A stretch of 64,000 bases of DNA from Algibacter sp. L1A34 (GTDB lineage: Bacteria > Bacteroidota > Bacteroidia > Flavobacteriales > Flavobacteriaceae), in assembly GCF_009796805.1 (NCBI RefSeq), contig NZ_CP047029.1, forward strand, positions 4,354,001-4,418,000, in the 5' to 3' direction. This document shows, piece after piece, positions 26,630 through 34,799 of the stretch. Both the position numbers and the translations under genes were made by a program. The notes under the pieces are model-generated. The model saw nothing but the letters and a program-made list of their open reading frames with translations. It ran no database searches and was not told where the DNA came from. Each line of letters starts with the position of its first letter. The stretch's first letter is position 1.

Positions 26630-27064
26630 TCATAATTCTTCAATAACAGTGTCGAATTGAAATTTAAAAGGGTGATCTTTAACGTATTTGAACAAAGCTT
26701 TTTTTAGTTGTTTAATACCATTTTTAATCTTATCTGTTTTTTCTAAAAGATGAAGATGTGTTTTATTTTCTTCAATATTTTCTGTTATATTTTTGGTATC
26801 AATCAATCTTGCTAATTCTGTTCTATGTACTTTTATTTCACTCAAAACATCATCGGATAATTTCCAGAGCAAATTATCTTTATTTCTATATATTTCTTTA
26901 TGATTTAAATCTTCTATTGTAGTAGTATTTATGCGATTTGAAATTAGGCTATTAAAAAACTCTAATTCTTCTTCATAAAACTCAACATCTTCAATCCACT
27001 CTTCGGTTTGAAAATACATGGCCTTAAGTTTATCTTTCTGAAGTTTCTGAACATTTTCATTCAT
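26630..27064 (-). CDS. Hypothetical helical protein, 144 aa
   Basis: No signal peptide. Charged, Lys/Glu-rich, almost wholly alpha-helical with coiled-coil character (for example NITENIEENKTHLHLLEKTDK). Starts QKLQKDKLKAMYFQTEEWIEDVEF. Located 10 nt after the 65-aa gene. It looks like a small cytoplasmic stress-type protein; the function is unknown. Confidence 0.55.
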   Translation of the reverse strand: MNENVQKLQKDKLKAMYFQTEEWIEDVEFYEEELEFFNSLISNRINTTTIEDLNHKEIYRNKDNLLWKLSDDVLSEIKVHRTELARLIDTKNITENIEENKTHLHLLEKTDKIKNGIKQLKKALFKYVKDHPFKFQFDTVIEEL

Positions 27065-27074
27065 TATTAAATTT

Positions 27075-27272
27075 TTATTTCTTTTGAAAAGTATGAAGCT
27101 GTTCTTTTAAAGTGTTTAAATAATCTTCTAAGTCTTCAGCAGAAATAGGCTCACTTGAACTTATTCCTCTAAAAGGTGTTTCTTCCAAAACATTGTATAA
27201 CTCAGGATAATTTGTTTCAATTTCTAAAATACAGGCTTCCGTTTCATCATTAAATTGTTGTATTTGTCTCAT
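27075..27272 (-). CDS. Small hypothetical protein, 65 aa
   Basis: Starts MRQIQQFNDE and contains LEIETNYPELYNVLEETPF, then EDLEDYLNTLKEQLHTF. I do not recognise a family. The intact copy matches a decayed sequence directly upstream (27294-27437), which supports its being a real gene that has been duplicated. Confidence 0.55.
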   Translation of the reverse strand: MRQIQQFNDETEACILEIETNYPELYNVLEETPFRGISSSEPISAEDLEDYLNTLKEQLHTFQKK

Positions 27273-27293
27273 AATATATTGTTTTTTAAAAGT

Positions 27294-27437
27294 TTATAAC
27301 TTTATTTTGAGTTCGTGTAAGTAGTCTTGAAGTGTTTCTGTAGAAACTCTAGAAAACATTTTTTGATATAGTGTTTGGTCTAACTGTTTATATAATTCTG
27401 GATAATATACTTCGATTTTTAAAGTAAAATCCTGAAT
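27294..27437 (-). pseudogene. Truncated paralogue of the 65-aa gene
   Basis: Reading the minus strand gives IQDFTLKIEVYYPELYKQL ... then VSTETLQDYLHELKIKL and stop at 27294. This aligns with EIETNYPELYNVL ... ISAEDLEDYLNTLKEQL of the neighbouring 65-aa protein. A TAA sits in frame just upstream of the homologous part, and no start codon precedes the conserved block. It is read as the leftover of a tandem duplication. Confidence 0.55.
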
Positions 27438-27520
27438 TTAATATATAGGCTCTATTAATATTTCGGCACCTATCACTTTGTCTAAAATTACAAGTAAAGT
27501 TAATTTAGATTTAAAACAAA

Positions 27521-27542
27521 AAGTGCTACCTAAGTAGCACTT
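27521..27542. promoter_or_regulatory. Inverted repeat between divergent stress genes
   Basis: Perfect 9-bp arms AAGTGCTAC / GTAGCACTT around a 4-nt loop, 55 nt before the ArsC-like gene. The minus strand has a T-rich stretch after it, so it may be a terminator for antisense transcription, or an operator or a 5' leader hairpin for the plus gene. Confidence 0.35.
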
Positions 27543-27597
27543 AACTTGCCTTTCAAGCTTTATTTTTGAAGTATTATTATAAATAAAAAATTAAAAC

Positions 27598-27963
27598 ATG
27601 CCAGAATTAGCAAGTTCAGAAAGAGAAATAATACTCTACTATAACCCAGATAAGCCAAGCTCATCAAAAACTTTGGGTTATGCCAAAGGCCAAGGCTATA
27701 TACTAAGAGATATAAATATAGTAACCAACATTTTCACAGGTACACAACTAGAAGAATTGGCAAGTAAATTAGACGTTACTATAGAAGGTTTGGTTAATAA
27801 AGAACATAAGGATTTTGATGAAGGACTTCACGATTCCTGTTTTTCTGCAAATGATTGGATTAAAGTACTTCAGAAAAACTCAAAACTTCTTAAAGAACCA
27901 ATAGCTATTAGGGGCCATCAAGCTATGTTTATAAAAACACCAAGTGATCTATCACGGTTATAA
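27598..27963 (+). CDS. ArsC/Spx-fold protein lacking the catalytic cysteine
   Basis: 121-aa cytoplasmic thioredoxin-fold protein of the arsenate reductase family (PF03960). The canonical N-P-x-C-S-K-S-R active-site loop is replaced by NPDKPSSSK (residues 16-24) with no Cys. The rest of the fold is kept: LRDINIV, ELASKLDVTIEGLVNK and the C-terminal EPIAIRGHQAMF (compare RPI...). It cannot be a normal arsenate reductase, so a regulatory or adaptor role like Spx/MgsR is possible. Transcribed away from the HdeD-like cluster. Confidence 0.65.
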   Translation: MPELASSEREIILYYNPDKPSSSKTLGYAKGQGYILRDINIVTNIFTGTQLEELASKLDVTIEGLVNKEHKDFDEGLHDSCFSANDWIKVLQKNSKLLKEPIAIRGHQAMFIKTPSDLSRL

Positions 27964-28152
27964 TTAGATATTTTACTAATTAATTTTACACTACGTTGCT
28001 CAAGTAACATAAAAAGAGCTAACAAACAAATGTAAATACGTTTAAAATATGAGCTCAATAAAGAAATAGAACGTTTAGTTTAGATGGCATTTTATATCTA
28101 CTAAAGCAGAAAAATAAAATTTTATATTAATAATTTAATAATCATTACAATT

Positions 28153-28335
28153 ATGCAACATCATCCAGACGAGCGCAATCAATTAGAAGCACTACATGAT
28201 CGCTATAAAAATTTCTCACTTGAGGTATATGATCATCATATTTCTGGTAATCATGAAAAACTAAAAGAAGCTCAAAAAAATTTAAGAGAAACTGAAATAG
28301 AACTTAATGCTCTAAAGAAAAAATTACATCCTTAA
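28153..28335 (+). CDS. Small helical hypothetical protein, 60 aa
   Basis: Begins MQHHPDERNQ and ends KKKLHP. A His-rich start is followed by a Lys/Glu-rich helix (KLKEAQKNLRETEIEL) that could form a coiled coil. It is followed after 21 nt by a perfect palindrome that resembles a terminator. Function unknown. Confidence 0.5.
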   Translation: MQHHPDERNQLEALHDRYKNFSLEVYDHHISGNHEKLKEAQKNLRETEIELNALKKKLHP

Positions 28336-28356
28336 AACTCTTTTAGCTCGAAAAGA

Positions 28357-28390
28357 AGAAACCATCAAATATTAATATTTGATGGTTTCT
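28357..28390 (+). terminator. Perfect 17-bp palindrome, probable terminator
   Basis: Two uninterrupted 17-nt arms (28357-28373 and 28374-28390) that are exact reverse complements with no spacer, ending TTTCTTAAT on the plus strand. Sited just past the 60-aa gene. It could act in both directions. Confidence 0.55.
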
Positions 28391-28613
28391 TAATATTAAG
28401 GCTTCCAGTCCAATACTGCTAGTTTCAAATTCTTTCATAGATTACCTGAAAATTAGGTAAATAAATAAAGGGTTTTATTATTAAATATTTTGAACAATTG
28501 CATGAACTTCTGCAAAGACTAACAAAGTTAAAACCAAATAGTCCTAACATTTCTTAAAACAGGAAAAAAAGTTCCTTTTATAAAACTGAATCTACTCAAA
28601 AAATCACCAAAAC

Positions 28614-29600
28614 CTAATATCCTCCACGAATTTGATTGTGAATTTCTGTTTTATACAAATCGGTTAATGCCTCATGAACTTCGGGTGATAATACTTCTAA
28701 ATCTGAAGCTCCTGCATTAGAAACAACATGCTTTGGAGAACTTGCACCTGGAATAATACTACTTACAGCTTCGTGATCAAGTAACCAGCGTAAAGCTAAT
28801 TGCACCATAGTTAATGAACTCGGTAAAATGTCTGTTTTTATGATTTCTACAATTTCTATACCTTTTTGAAATGGTAAACCGGCAAAAGTTTCACCTACAT
28901 TAAAGGCATCTCCATTTTTATTATAATTACGATGATCGTTTTCCGGAAACGTCGTGTCTTTCGTAAATTTACCCGATAACAAGCCGCTTGCTAAGGGCAA
29001 ACGCACAATAACACCAACACCTTTCGCTTTTGCTTGGGGTAATAAATCGGTAATAAGTTTCTGCCTAAATATATTAAATATAACTTGTAGGGATAACAAA
29101 CCAGGTTGTTCTAAACAAATTAGACCTTCTTCTACTGTTTCTACACTAGCTCCGAAATGCTTTATAAGTCCTTCGGATTTTAATTCACGTAGCCAATCGA
29201 AAATATCGCCATCTTTTAAATATTGAATTGGTATGCAATGGAGCTGCAGTAAATCGAGCGAATCTACTCTTAATCGTTTTATAGAAGCTTCTACACTTTC
29301 GCGTAGCACAGCTTTTGTATATTTATCTGGATATGCATTACCGCCACGACCAAATTTAGTAGCTACTCGTATTGGTTTTTCTGTCGTTTTTAAGAATTCG
29401 CCAATAAGAGTTTCACTTTTTCCATCACCGTAAACATCAGCTGTATCAAAAAAAGTAATTCCGTTTTTTACAGCCTCGTTTAAGATATTAAAACTAGTGT
29501 CTTTGGATAGATCTTGCCCCCAATCTGCTCCTAATTGCCAACATCCTAAACCTACTTCACTTACTTCAAATCCGTGTAATCCTAATTGTCTTTTTTGCAT
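28614..29600 (-). CDS. Aldo/keto reductase
   Basis: 328-aa NADPH-dependent oxidoreductase with a TIM barrel. Seen: GLGCWQLG near the start, the catalytic-tetrad region FFDTADVYGDGKSETLIG (Asp, Tyr), ATKFGRGG (Lys), LQLHCIP (His), and the cofactor-binding C-terminus SSIIPGASS. Member of the YhdN/AKR family acting on aldehydes or sugars; substrate not deducible. Monocistronic. Confidence 0.85.
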   Translation of the reverse strand: MQKRQLGLHGFEVSEVGLGCWQLGADWGQDLSKDTSFNILNEAVKNGITFFDTADVYGDGKSETLIGEFLKTTEKPIRVATKFGRGGNAYPDKYTKAVLRESVEASIKRLRVDSLDLLQLHCIPIQYLKDGDIFDWLRELKSEGLIKHFGASVETVEEGLICLEQPGLLSLQVIFNIFRQKLITDLLPQAKAKGVGVIVRLPLASGLLSGKFTKDTTFPENDHRNYNKNGDAFNVGETFAGLPFQKGIEIVEIIKTDILPSSLTMVQLALRWLLDHEAVSSIIPGASSPKHVVSNAGASDLEVLSPEVHEALTDLYKTEIHNQIRGGY

Positions 29601-29689
29601 ATCACAAAGTTATGCTTAAAACAGTAATTCGTAAAAACTTTAAAACGTTTTTAACACTGCATTTTTTTAAGATAATTGATCCTTATAAA

Positions 29690-29731
29690 AAAACAAACAC
29701 CTTCCATGACATCATGAAAGGTGTTTGTTTT
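29690..29731 (-). terminator. Terminator after the class C serine hydrolase
   Basis: Long stem-loop: AAAACAAACACCTT pairs with AAGGTGTTTGTTTT and the pairing continues inward with CCATGA/TCATG. T-rich on the minus strand beyond the stem. About 20 nt past the stop at 29751. Confidence 0.75.
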
Positions 29732-29750
29732 CATCAATTGATGAATGTAA

Positions 29751-31511
29751 TTATTTTATACGTTTACCTGTAATTTCACGTCCACCTTGCAACAATGTTA
29801 CGCTTTCTATATTTCCAGATTCACCTTTATTAAAAGTTAATTGCGCTGTAACTACTTTTAAATAAAAAACGTTTTCAAATTTTGGAAATACATCAAATAC
29901 AGGTTGTCCTGTTGCTTGAGTTTTAAGTTGATTCCCTTCTCTAGTAACTGCAAGGATAAATCCTGGCATGAGTTCGTAATTACCAATGTAAGTTTCTAAT
30001 ATAGCTTCTGTCACTTCAACTTCTTTTACTAAGTCACTGACATCCTCTCCTAACGTTTTTAGGAAATCTATCCCGTTTTGATTATTAGGGTTTAATTCTA
30101 CTGATTTTCTATAATTAACAATAGCTAGGTCTTTTTTACCTAAATTCATTAAAGCTTCGGCATAACTATCATAAGCATTTGATGACTTCGGAAAAATGTC
30201 TATAATTAACTCAAACACTTTAATAGATGCTTCTATATTACCAGAACCCATCAGTTTATATCCCATAGCATTCAAATCACTTTCTTCTAAATTATAAAAT
30301 TCAGAATCTTTAATTTCATTATAATGAGTAATTCCTGCATCGATTCCTTCTGCTTCAATAACCGTTAGCATAGCATCTGCTACCGATTTTTTAGGCATGC
30401 TATAGGCTTTGTTATTTATAATTCCTAAAATAGCATTAGATATTGAATTCAGTGGAGCTCCTCCTGTATTATTTAAAAGTACTATTAACGATTTATCCGA
30501 AGGTGTTCTAAGTATATTGGTGTTAAACCCATTAATTCCTCCTCCATGTTCAATGGCATAAATACTATCTTTAGAAGTTCCCATCTTTCTGTAACCAACA
30601 CCCCAACCATAGGCATAATGACTCTTGCCCCAAGCAGAAATTTGAGGTTTAAAATAGAGTTCCATATATTTTTCAGAGAGCATCTTATTTGTATAAAGTA
30701 CTTGATCCCAAATATATAAATCTTCAACTGTTGAATACATCGAACCTGCGGCATACGGAATAGACATATCTAAATATTTAGAGTTTTTATAACTTCCGGC
30801 TTCTTTCTCATAGCCGGTTGCTCTATTTTTTAAAATATCGCTGTGATTATCAAAACCAGTAGCATGCATACCTAAGGGTTCAAAAATATTTTCGTTTAAT
30901 AAAACCTCATAGCTTTTACCTGATAATTTTTCCGCAATAACACCCAATAAAAAATATCCAGAATTACTATAACTAAATCGTTCTCCTGGTGTAAAATCTA
31001 AACGTTTATCTTGAAACTTTTTAACAAACGCTTCTGGTGTATATGGATTTCGACTTTCATCTTCCATAAAACCCGGAAAAGAGGTGTAATTTGGAATACC
31101 CGACGTGTGGGTTAATAAATGATGTACCGTAATTATATTTCCTGTTTCCTTAGGATAATCTGGAAGATAAGTGGTTATAGGTGCTTGTAAATCCAACTTA
31201 CCATCTTGAGCCAGTTGCAAAATAAGCATAGCGGTAAATTGCTTGGTAATAGAACCTAAACGGTGTTTTGTATTTGGAGCGTTAGGCATATCCCATTCCA
31301 TATTTGCCATGCCGTAACCCTTTTTGAAAATAACCTCACCTTGATTTGCCACTAAAACAGAACCATTGAACTTACCGTACTCGCTATACTTACTAACAAG
31401 TTGATCTATTTTTTCGGACTTTGTTTGAGCCAGAGTAACATGGCAAAATAAAAATAGCGTTAATAAGAAAAAACCTTTTGTTAAGCTTAAATTTTTTAAT
31501 TGTGATTTCAT
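29751..31511 (-). CDS. Secreted class C serine hydrolase with TPR tail
   Basis: 586 aa. Signal peptide 1-28 (VTLA, mature Gln29). The beta-lactamase/ampC-type domain holds Ser87-Ile-Thr-Lys90, YSNSGYFLLG (Tyr-x-Asn motif) and HGGGINGF (third motif). About 380-490 carries TPR-like repeats (SNAYDSYAEALMNLGKKDLA), and the end has a small beta domain also seen in such hydrolases. Likely a periplasmic or extracellular esterase/peptidase. A long TTGA microsatellite lies 10 nt upstream of its start codon, so expression may be phase variable. Confidence 0.82.
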   Translation of the reverse strand: MKSQLKNLSLTKGFFLLTLFLFCHVTLAQTKSEKIDQLVSKYSEYGKFNGSVLVANQGEVIFKKGYGMANMEWDMPNAPNTKHRLGSITKQFTAMLILQLAQDGKLDLQAPITTYLPDYPKETGNIITVHHLLTHTSGIPNYTSFPGFMEDESRNPYTPEAFVKKFQDKRLDFTPGERFSYSNSGYFLLGVIAEKLSGKSYEVLLNENIFEPLGMHATGFDNHSDILKNRATGYEKEAGSYKNSKYLDMSIPYAAGSMYSTVEDLYIWDQVLYTNKMLSEKYMELYFKPQISAWGKSHYAYGWGVGYRKMGTSKDSIYAIEHGGGINGFNTNILRTPSDKSLIVLLNNTGGAPLNSISNAILGIINNKAYSMPKKSVADAMLTVIEAEGIDAGITHYNEIKDSEFYNLEESDLNAMGYKLMGSGNIEASIKVFELIIDIFPKSSNAYDSYAEALMNLGKKDLAIVNYRKSVELNPNNQNGIDFLKTLGEDVSDLVKEVEVTEAILETYIGNYELMPGFILAVTREGNQLKTQATGQPVFDVFPKFENVFYLKVVTAQLTFNKGESGNIESVTLLQGGREITGKRIK

Positions 31512-31519
31512 AAGATGTT

Positions 31520-31567
<48 letters not shown>

Positions 31568-31634
31568 ATTCATATATGACGGTCAATACCCCCAATAAGT
31601 TACAAAAAATCTCAAAAAAACATCTTTACGCTAA

Positions 31635-31680
31635 AAATGATAAAAGTTTGCAAACCGAGATTTGCAAACTTTTATCATTT
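31635..31680 (-). terminator. Strong terminator after the nitronate monooxygenase gene
   Basis: Perfect 20-bp inverted repeat (31635-31654 with 31661-31680) with a 6-nt CCGAGA loop. The outer part is A/T-rich and gives a T tail on either strand. Located 47 nt past the stop of the minus-strand gene. Confidence 0.8.
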
Positions 31681-31726
31681 AATTTGGTATACATTAGGGT
31701 ATACAACTTATAACGTTTTTAATATA

Positions 31727-32674
31727 TTAACTAACTAAACGCTTAATAATATCTTTTACGGGTAAAATAGAATTTGTATGGGATATGCTCGGGCCTGCAA
31801 CCCAAACGGTCTTATAAGTGGCTTGTGTAGCCGCCTTTTCAGTAGCTTTCATTCCTATAGAGAAACGAATCATTTTAACCCATTTTTTAAGTGTTTTACT
31901 TTTGTTTAAAACAGTTTCTATCCAAGTAGATTTTGTTCCAATTTTTTGAACGTACGGTGTATTAATTACAGTACATGGAGTGCCTGAGATACGCTCTGTC
32001 ATTACAATATCTTCTGCACCATAATCTACACAGGCTTGTTTGTATTCTTGGGTTACACCGGCTTCTATAGAGGCGATAAAAGGGCTTCCTACTGAAATAC
32101 CATCGGCACCATAACTCATCATAGTATCAATATCGGCTTTACAACCTACTCCTCCGGCAGAAATTACAGGAATATTTAAATGTGATTTTAAGTCTTTTAT
32201 AAGTGCTTCTGGAGATAGTTTTCCACGATGACCACCAGCTTCGTTATTTACTGCTATAGCAGCATCAGCGTTTAGACTTTCTACTTTTTTAGCGAAATGC
32301 AAATCGGTAACATCACAAAACACTTTAATACCTACTTTGTGGGCTTGATTTATAGTTTCTTCTGGGCTTCCTAAAGAGGTAATTATAAAATCGCAACCTT
32401 CCTCGCATAGTACCCGCAGTTGCTCTTTATATTTTATATTCGACTTGTTTACAATTAAATTAAAACCAAAAGAACCACCTGCTACTTTTGCCGATTTTAA
32501 TTCGTGAATAGCAACTTTCAACTCATCTAAAGTCCGGTAATTTAATGCAGGAATACAACCTGCAATACCACTTTTCATGGCCTCGATTACCATAGCTGTA
32601 TTCGAAACCAAAAACATTGGTGCTTGAATTATTGGATATTTTATTTGAAGTAATTCAGTGAGTTTAGTTTCCAT
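31727..32674 (-). CDS. Nitronate monooxygenase family flavoprotein
   Basis: 315-aa FMN-dependent TIM-barrel enzyme. Begins with YPIIQAPMF, the family's FMN-site start, and has NNEAGGHRGKLS with the conserved His, then PVISAGGVG and ADGISVGSPF for phosphate binding. Family members oxidise alkyl nitronates or act in related flavin chemistry (also FabK/2-nitropropane dioxygenase relatives). Cytoplasmic. Separate from its neighbours. Confidence 0.82.
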   Translation of the reverse strand: METKLTELLQIKYPIIQAPMFLVSNTAMVIEAMKSGIAGCIPALNYRTLDELKVAIHELKSAKVAGGSFGFNLIVNKSNIKYKEQLRVLCEEGCDFIITSLGSPEETINQAHKVGIKVFCDVTDLHFAKKVESLNADAAIAVNNEAGGHRGKLSPEALIKDLKSHLNIPVISAGGVGCKADIDTMMSYGADGISVGSPFIASIEAGVTQEYKQACVDYGAEDIVMTERISGTPCTVINTPYVQKIGTKSTWIETVLNKSKTLKKWVKMIRFSIGMKATEKAATQATYKTVWVAGPSISHTNSILPVKDIIKRLVS

Positions 32675-32750
32675 TTGGTGTCATTGGTTTCTACAAATAT
32701 AGTAAAAATATTATGCACGCATAATAAATCACATATAACTCAATCATCAA

Positions 32751-33980
32751 CTAATCAATAAACCTATAATACACCGTCTTTAAATAAGCCCCTTCAGGAA
32801 AACCTATAGGATGATCGGTATCATGCTGGGTTTTTGAAAGAATTTTATAATTACGTTTTATAGATGATAAAACATCACTATTAATCTCGTAAAACTCCTG
32901 AGCAAGTACTCTAGAAGAACAAGAAGCCAAAACAAGTAAGCCATTTTTAGCTGTCAGTTTTTCTCCTAATTCGGCAAGTTGCGCATATTTCTTTTTAGCG
33001 AGTTCAATTTCCGAAGCTTGTTTTGCAAAACTTGGTGGATCGATTACCACAACATCAAAAGTAACTTTGTCTTTTATTAGTTTTTTTAATTCCACAAAAG
33101 CATCGCCTGCAATTGTTTGGTGTTTTCCTTTGAATTTATTTAGTTTACCATTTTCTAAGGCAATTTCTAAAGCTTGTTTACTAATATCTAGACTCGTAAC
33201 TTCTCTTGCTCCATTAGATAAAGCGTGTACTGAAAACCCACCAGCATAAGAAAAAACATCGAGTACCGTTTTCCCTTTACTCAACTCGCCTACTTGTTTT
33301 CTATTGGCTCTATGATCTAAGAAATAACCCGTTTTGTGCCCTTTAATAACGTTTGCCGAAAAATTAACGTCGTGCTCCACAAACTTAACTACTTCATTTT
33401 TCAATGTTCCAAAAACAACATCGCCATTTTCTAGTTTATGCTTTTTTGAATTTTCTAAACTTCGACTTAATCTAATAACAACCGTTTTACAATCCGAGAT
33501 TTCTTGTAAATCCGGAATAATAGTTTCTATATAAGGTAACCAAATTTCAGAATATATTTTTACCACTAAAACCGAAGCATAAACATCGGCAATAAGTCCT
33601 GGAAAACCATCATTTTCACCAAATAACAAACGGTAACTATTAGTGTTTGTTTTTAATAAAGATTGACGTTTAGCAAAAGCTTTACTAATTTTATGCTTAA
33701 AAAAAGCCGCATTAATTTCTGCTTTTTCATTGCTGCTATGTAGCATTTTAATTCGAATTGGCGAATTAGCATCATACAAACCTAAACCAACAACTCGGTT
33801 TTTGTTTTTACCGAAAATAATAGCTAAATCTCCCGATTTAGCATTATCGTTTACTTTGGTAATATTATCCGAAAACACCCATGGGTGCCCTTGAACCACA
33901 AACTGTTCGCCTTTAGCGTTTAGTTTTACGGCTAATCTTTTTGGATTGTAATTAGATTTTATTTTTGAAGAAAATAGCAT
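32751..33980 (-). CDS. rlmI: Class I rRNA methyltransferase of the RlmI type
   Basis: 409 aa. An N-terminal PUA RNA-binding domain (RLAVKLNAKGEQFVVQGHPWVF) precedes a Rossmann SAM-binding domain with LDVFSYAGGFSVHA, SLDIS and the catalytic-loop VVIDPPSFAK, ending with ASCSSRV. This matches m5C1962 23S rRNA methyltransferase RlmI. The exact nucleotide modified is inferred from the family. Confidence 0.82.
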   Translation of the reverse strand: MLFSSKIKSNYNPKRLAVKLNAKGEQFVVQGHPWVFSDNITKVNDNAKSGDLAIIFGKNKNRVVGLGLYDANSPIRIKMLHSSNEKAEINAAFFKHKISKAFAKRQSLLKTNTNSYRLLFGENDGFPGLIADVYASVLVVKIYSEIWLPYIETIIPDLQEISDCKTVVIRLSRSLENSKKHKLENGDVVFGTLKNEVVKFVEHDVNFSANVIKGHKTGYFLDHRANRKQVGELSKGKTVLDVFSYAGGFSVHALSNGAREVTSLDISKQALEIALENGKLNKFKGKHQTIAGDAFVELKKLIKDKVTFDVVVIDPPSFAKQASEIELAKKKYAQLAELGEKLTAKNGLLVLASCSSRVLAQEFYEINSDVLSSIKRNYKILSKTQHDTDHPIGFPEGAYLKTVYYRFID

Positions 33981-34079
33981 GCTTAAAATTTACTGTAAAA
34001 GTACTCGTTTTCTTTTGGATAAAAAGTAAAATATACAAGTGAAAATAAAATACTTCTTATTATTTGAAAATAAAAAAAA

Positions 34080-34101
34080 CGCAATCAAATTAATGATCGC
34101 G
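34080..34101 (-). terminator. Terminator after the 169-aa lipoprotein
   Basis: CGCGATCA/TGATTGCG stem with one G-U pair, followed on the minus strand by a run of eight T. 24 nt past the stop. Confidence 0.6.
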
Positions 34102-34124
34102 CTTAACACAAAAGTATTATAATT

Positions 34125-34634
34125 TTATCTCGTTAATATAATTTCTATTTTAATTTCTGTGATACCGTTTGCACTTGCGTCTGGTATTGCTTCTAAACTA
34201 TCTGCAGTAAGTACTAACTTATTTTCTGTTAACTCGGTAATTTGGTAAGCAACAGTTTCAGTTCCGTCTGTTAACAATAATTGGTTACCATCTTTAATCC
34301 AAGTACTATTGTTTTCAAATGAAAGATCTTCAACATTTTGTGTTTGACTTTGCCCTAGTGTTTTTGAAACTAATTCTAAGCTATAATTACCTTCTCCAAC
34401 AACATTATTAGGCATTTCTGTAAAGGTCATCGTAAAATCGATATCATAACCTTGCGCTACATAAATAGACTCTATAGATTCTCCTAAAACTTCTGTTGTT
34501 GTAGTTCCAGCATAGCTAATGGCTTGTCCATTCCACTCCCCTGTTAATTCTGCAGAAGTTGATGCTGAATCATCACTTGAGCATGAAGATAAAACCATTG
34601 TAAACGCAATAAATAAAACACTTAATTTTTTCAT
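34125..34634 (-). CDS. Lipocalin-like lipoprotein, 169 aa
   Basis: Lipoprotein signal ending LSSC (Cys18) followed by SSDDS, an acidic lipoprotein export signal common on surface lipoproteins of Bacteroidota. The body is beta-rich with LTGEWNG at the beginning and ends in repeated strands, as in small lipocalin-like domains. Ligand unknown. Own promoter between it and the dnaK terminator. Confidence 0.6.
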   Translation of the reverse strand: MKKLSVLFIAFTMVLSSCSSDDSASTSAELTGEWNGQAISYAGTTTTEVLGESIESIYVAQGYDIDFTMTFTEMPNNVVGEGNYSLELVSKTLGQSQTQNVEDLSFENNSTWIKDGNQLLLTDGTETVAYQITELTENKLVLTADSLEAIPDASANGITEIKIEIILTR

Positions 34635-34680
34635 AGTCTATTTTTATATGTTAAATAATTCGTCAATATTAAGAAACAAA

Positions 34681-34712
34681 AAAAACGCAACCAAACTAAT
34701 GGTTGCGTTTTT
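34681..34712 (-). terminator. Terminator after dnaK
   Basis: 13-bp perfect stem AAAAACGCAACCA with TGGTTGCGTTTTT, 6-nt loop, T tail on both strands, 88 nt beyond the dnaK stop. Confidence 0.75.
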
Positions 34713-34799
34713 AATTTTTACGAAATGTTTTATAAAAATTCTAAATAAATTCAGAATACAATATTCATCCATTTCGATTTAGCAAAATAGAATTTCTGC

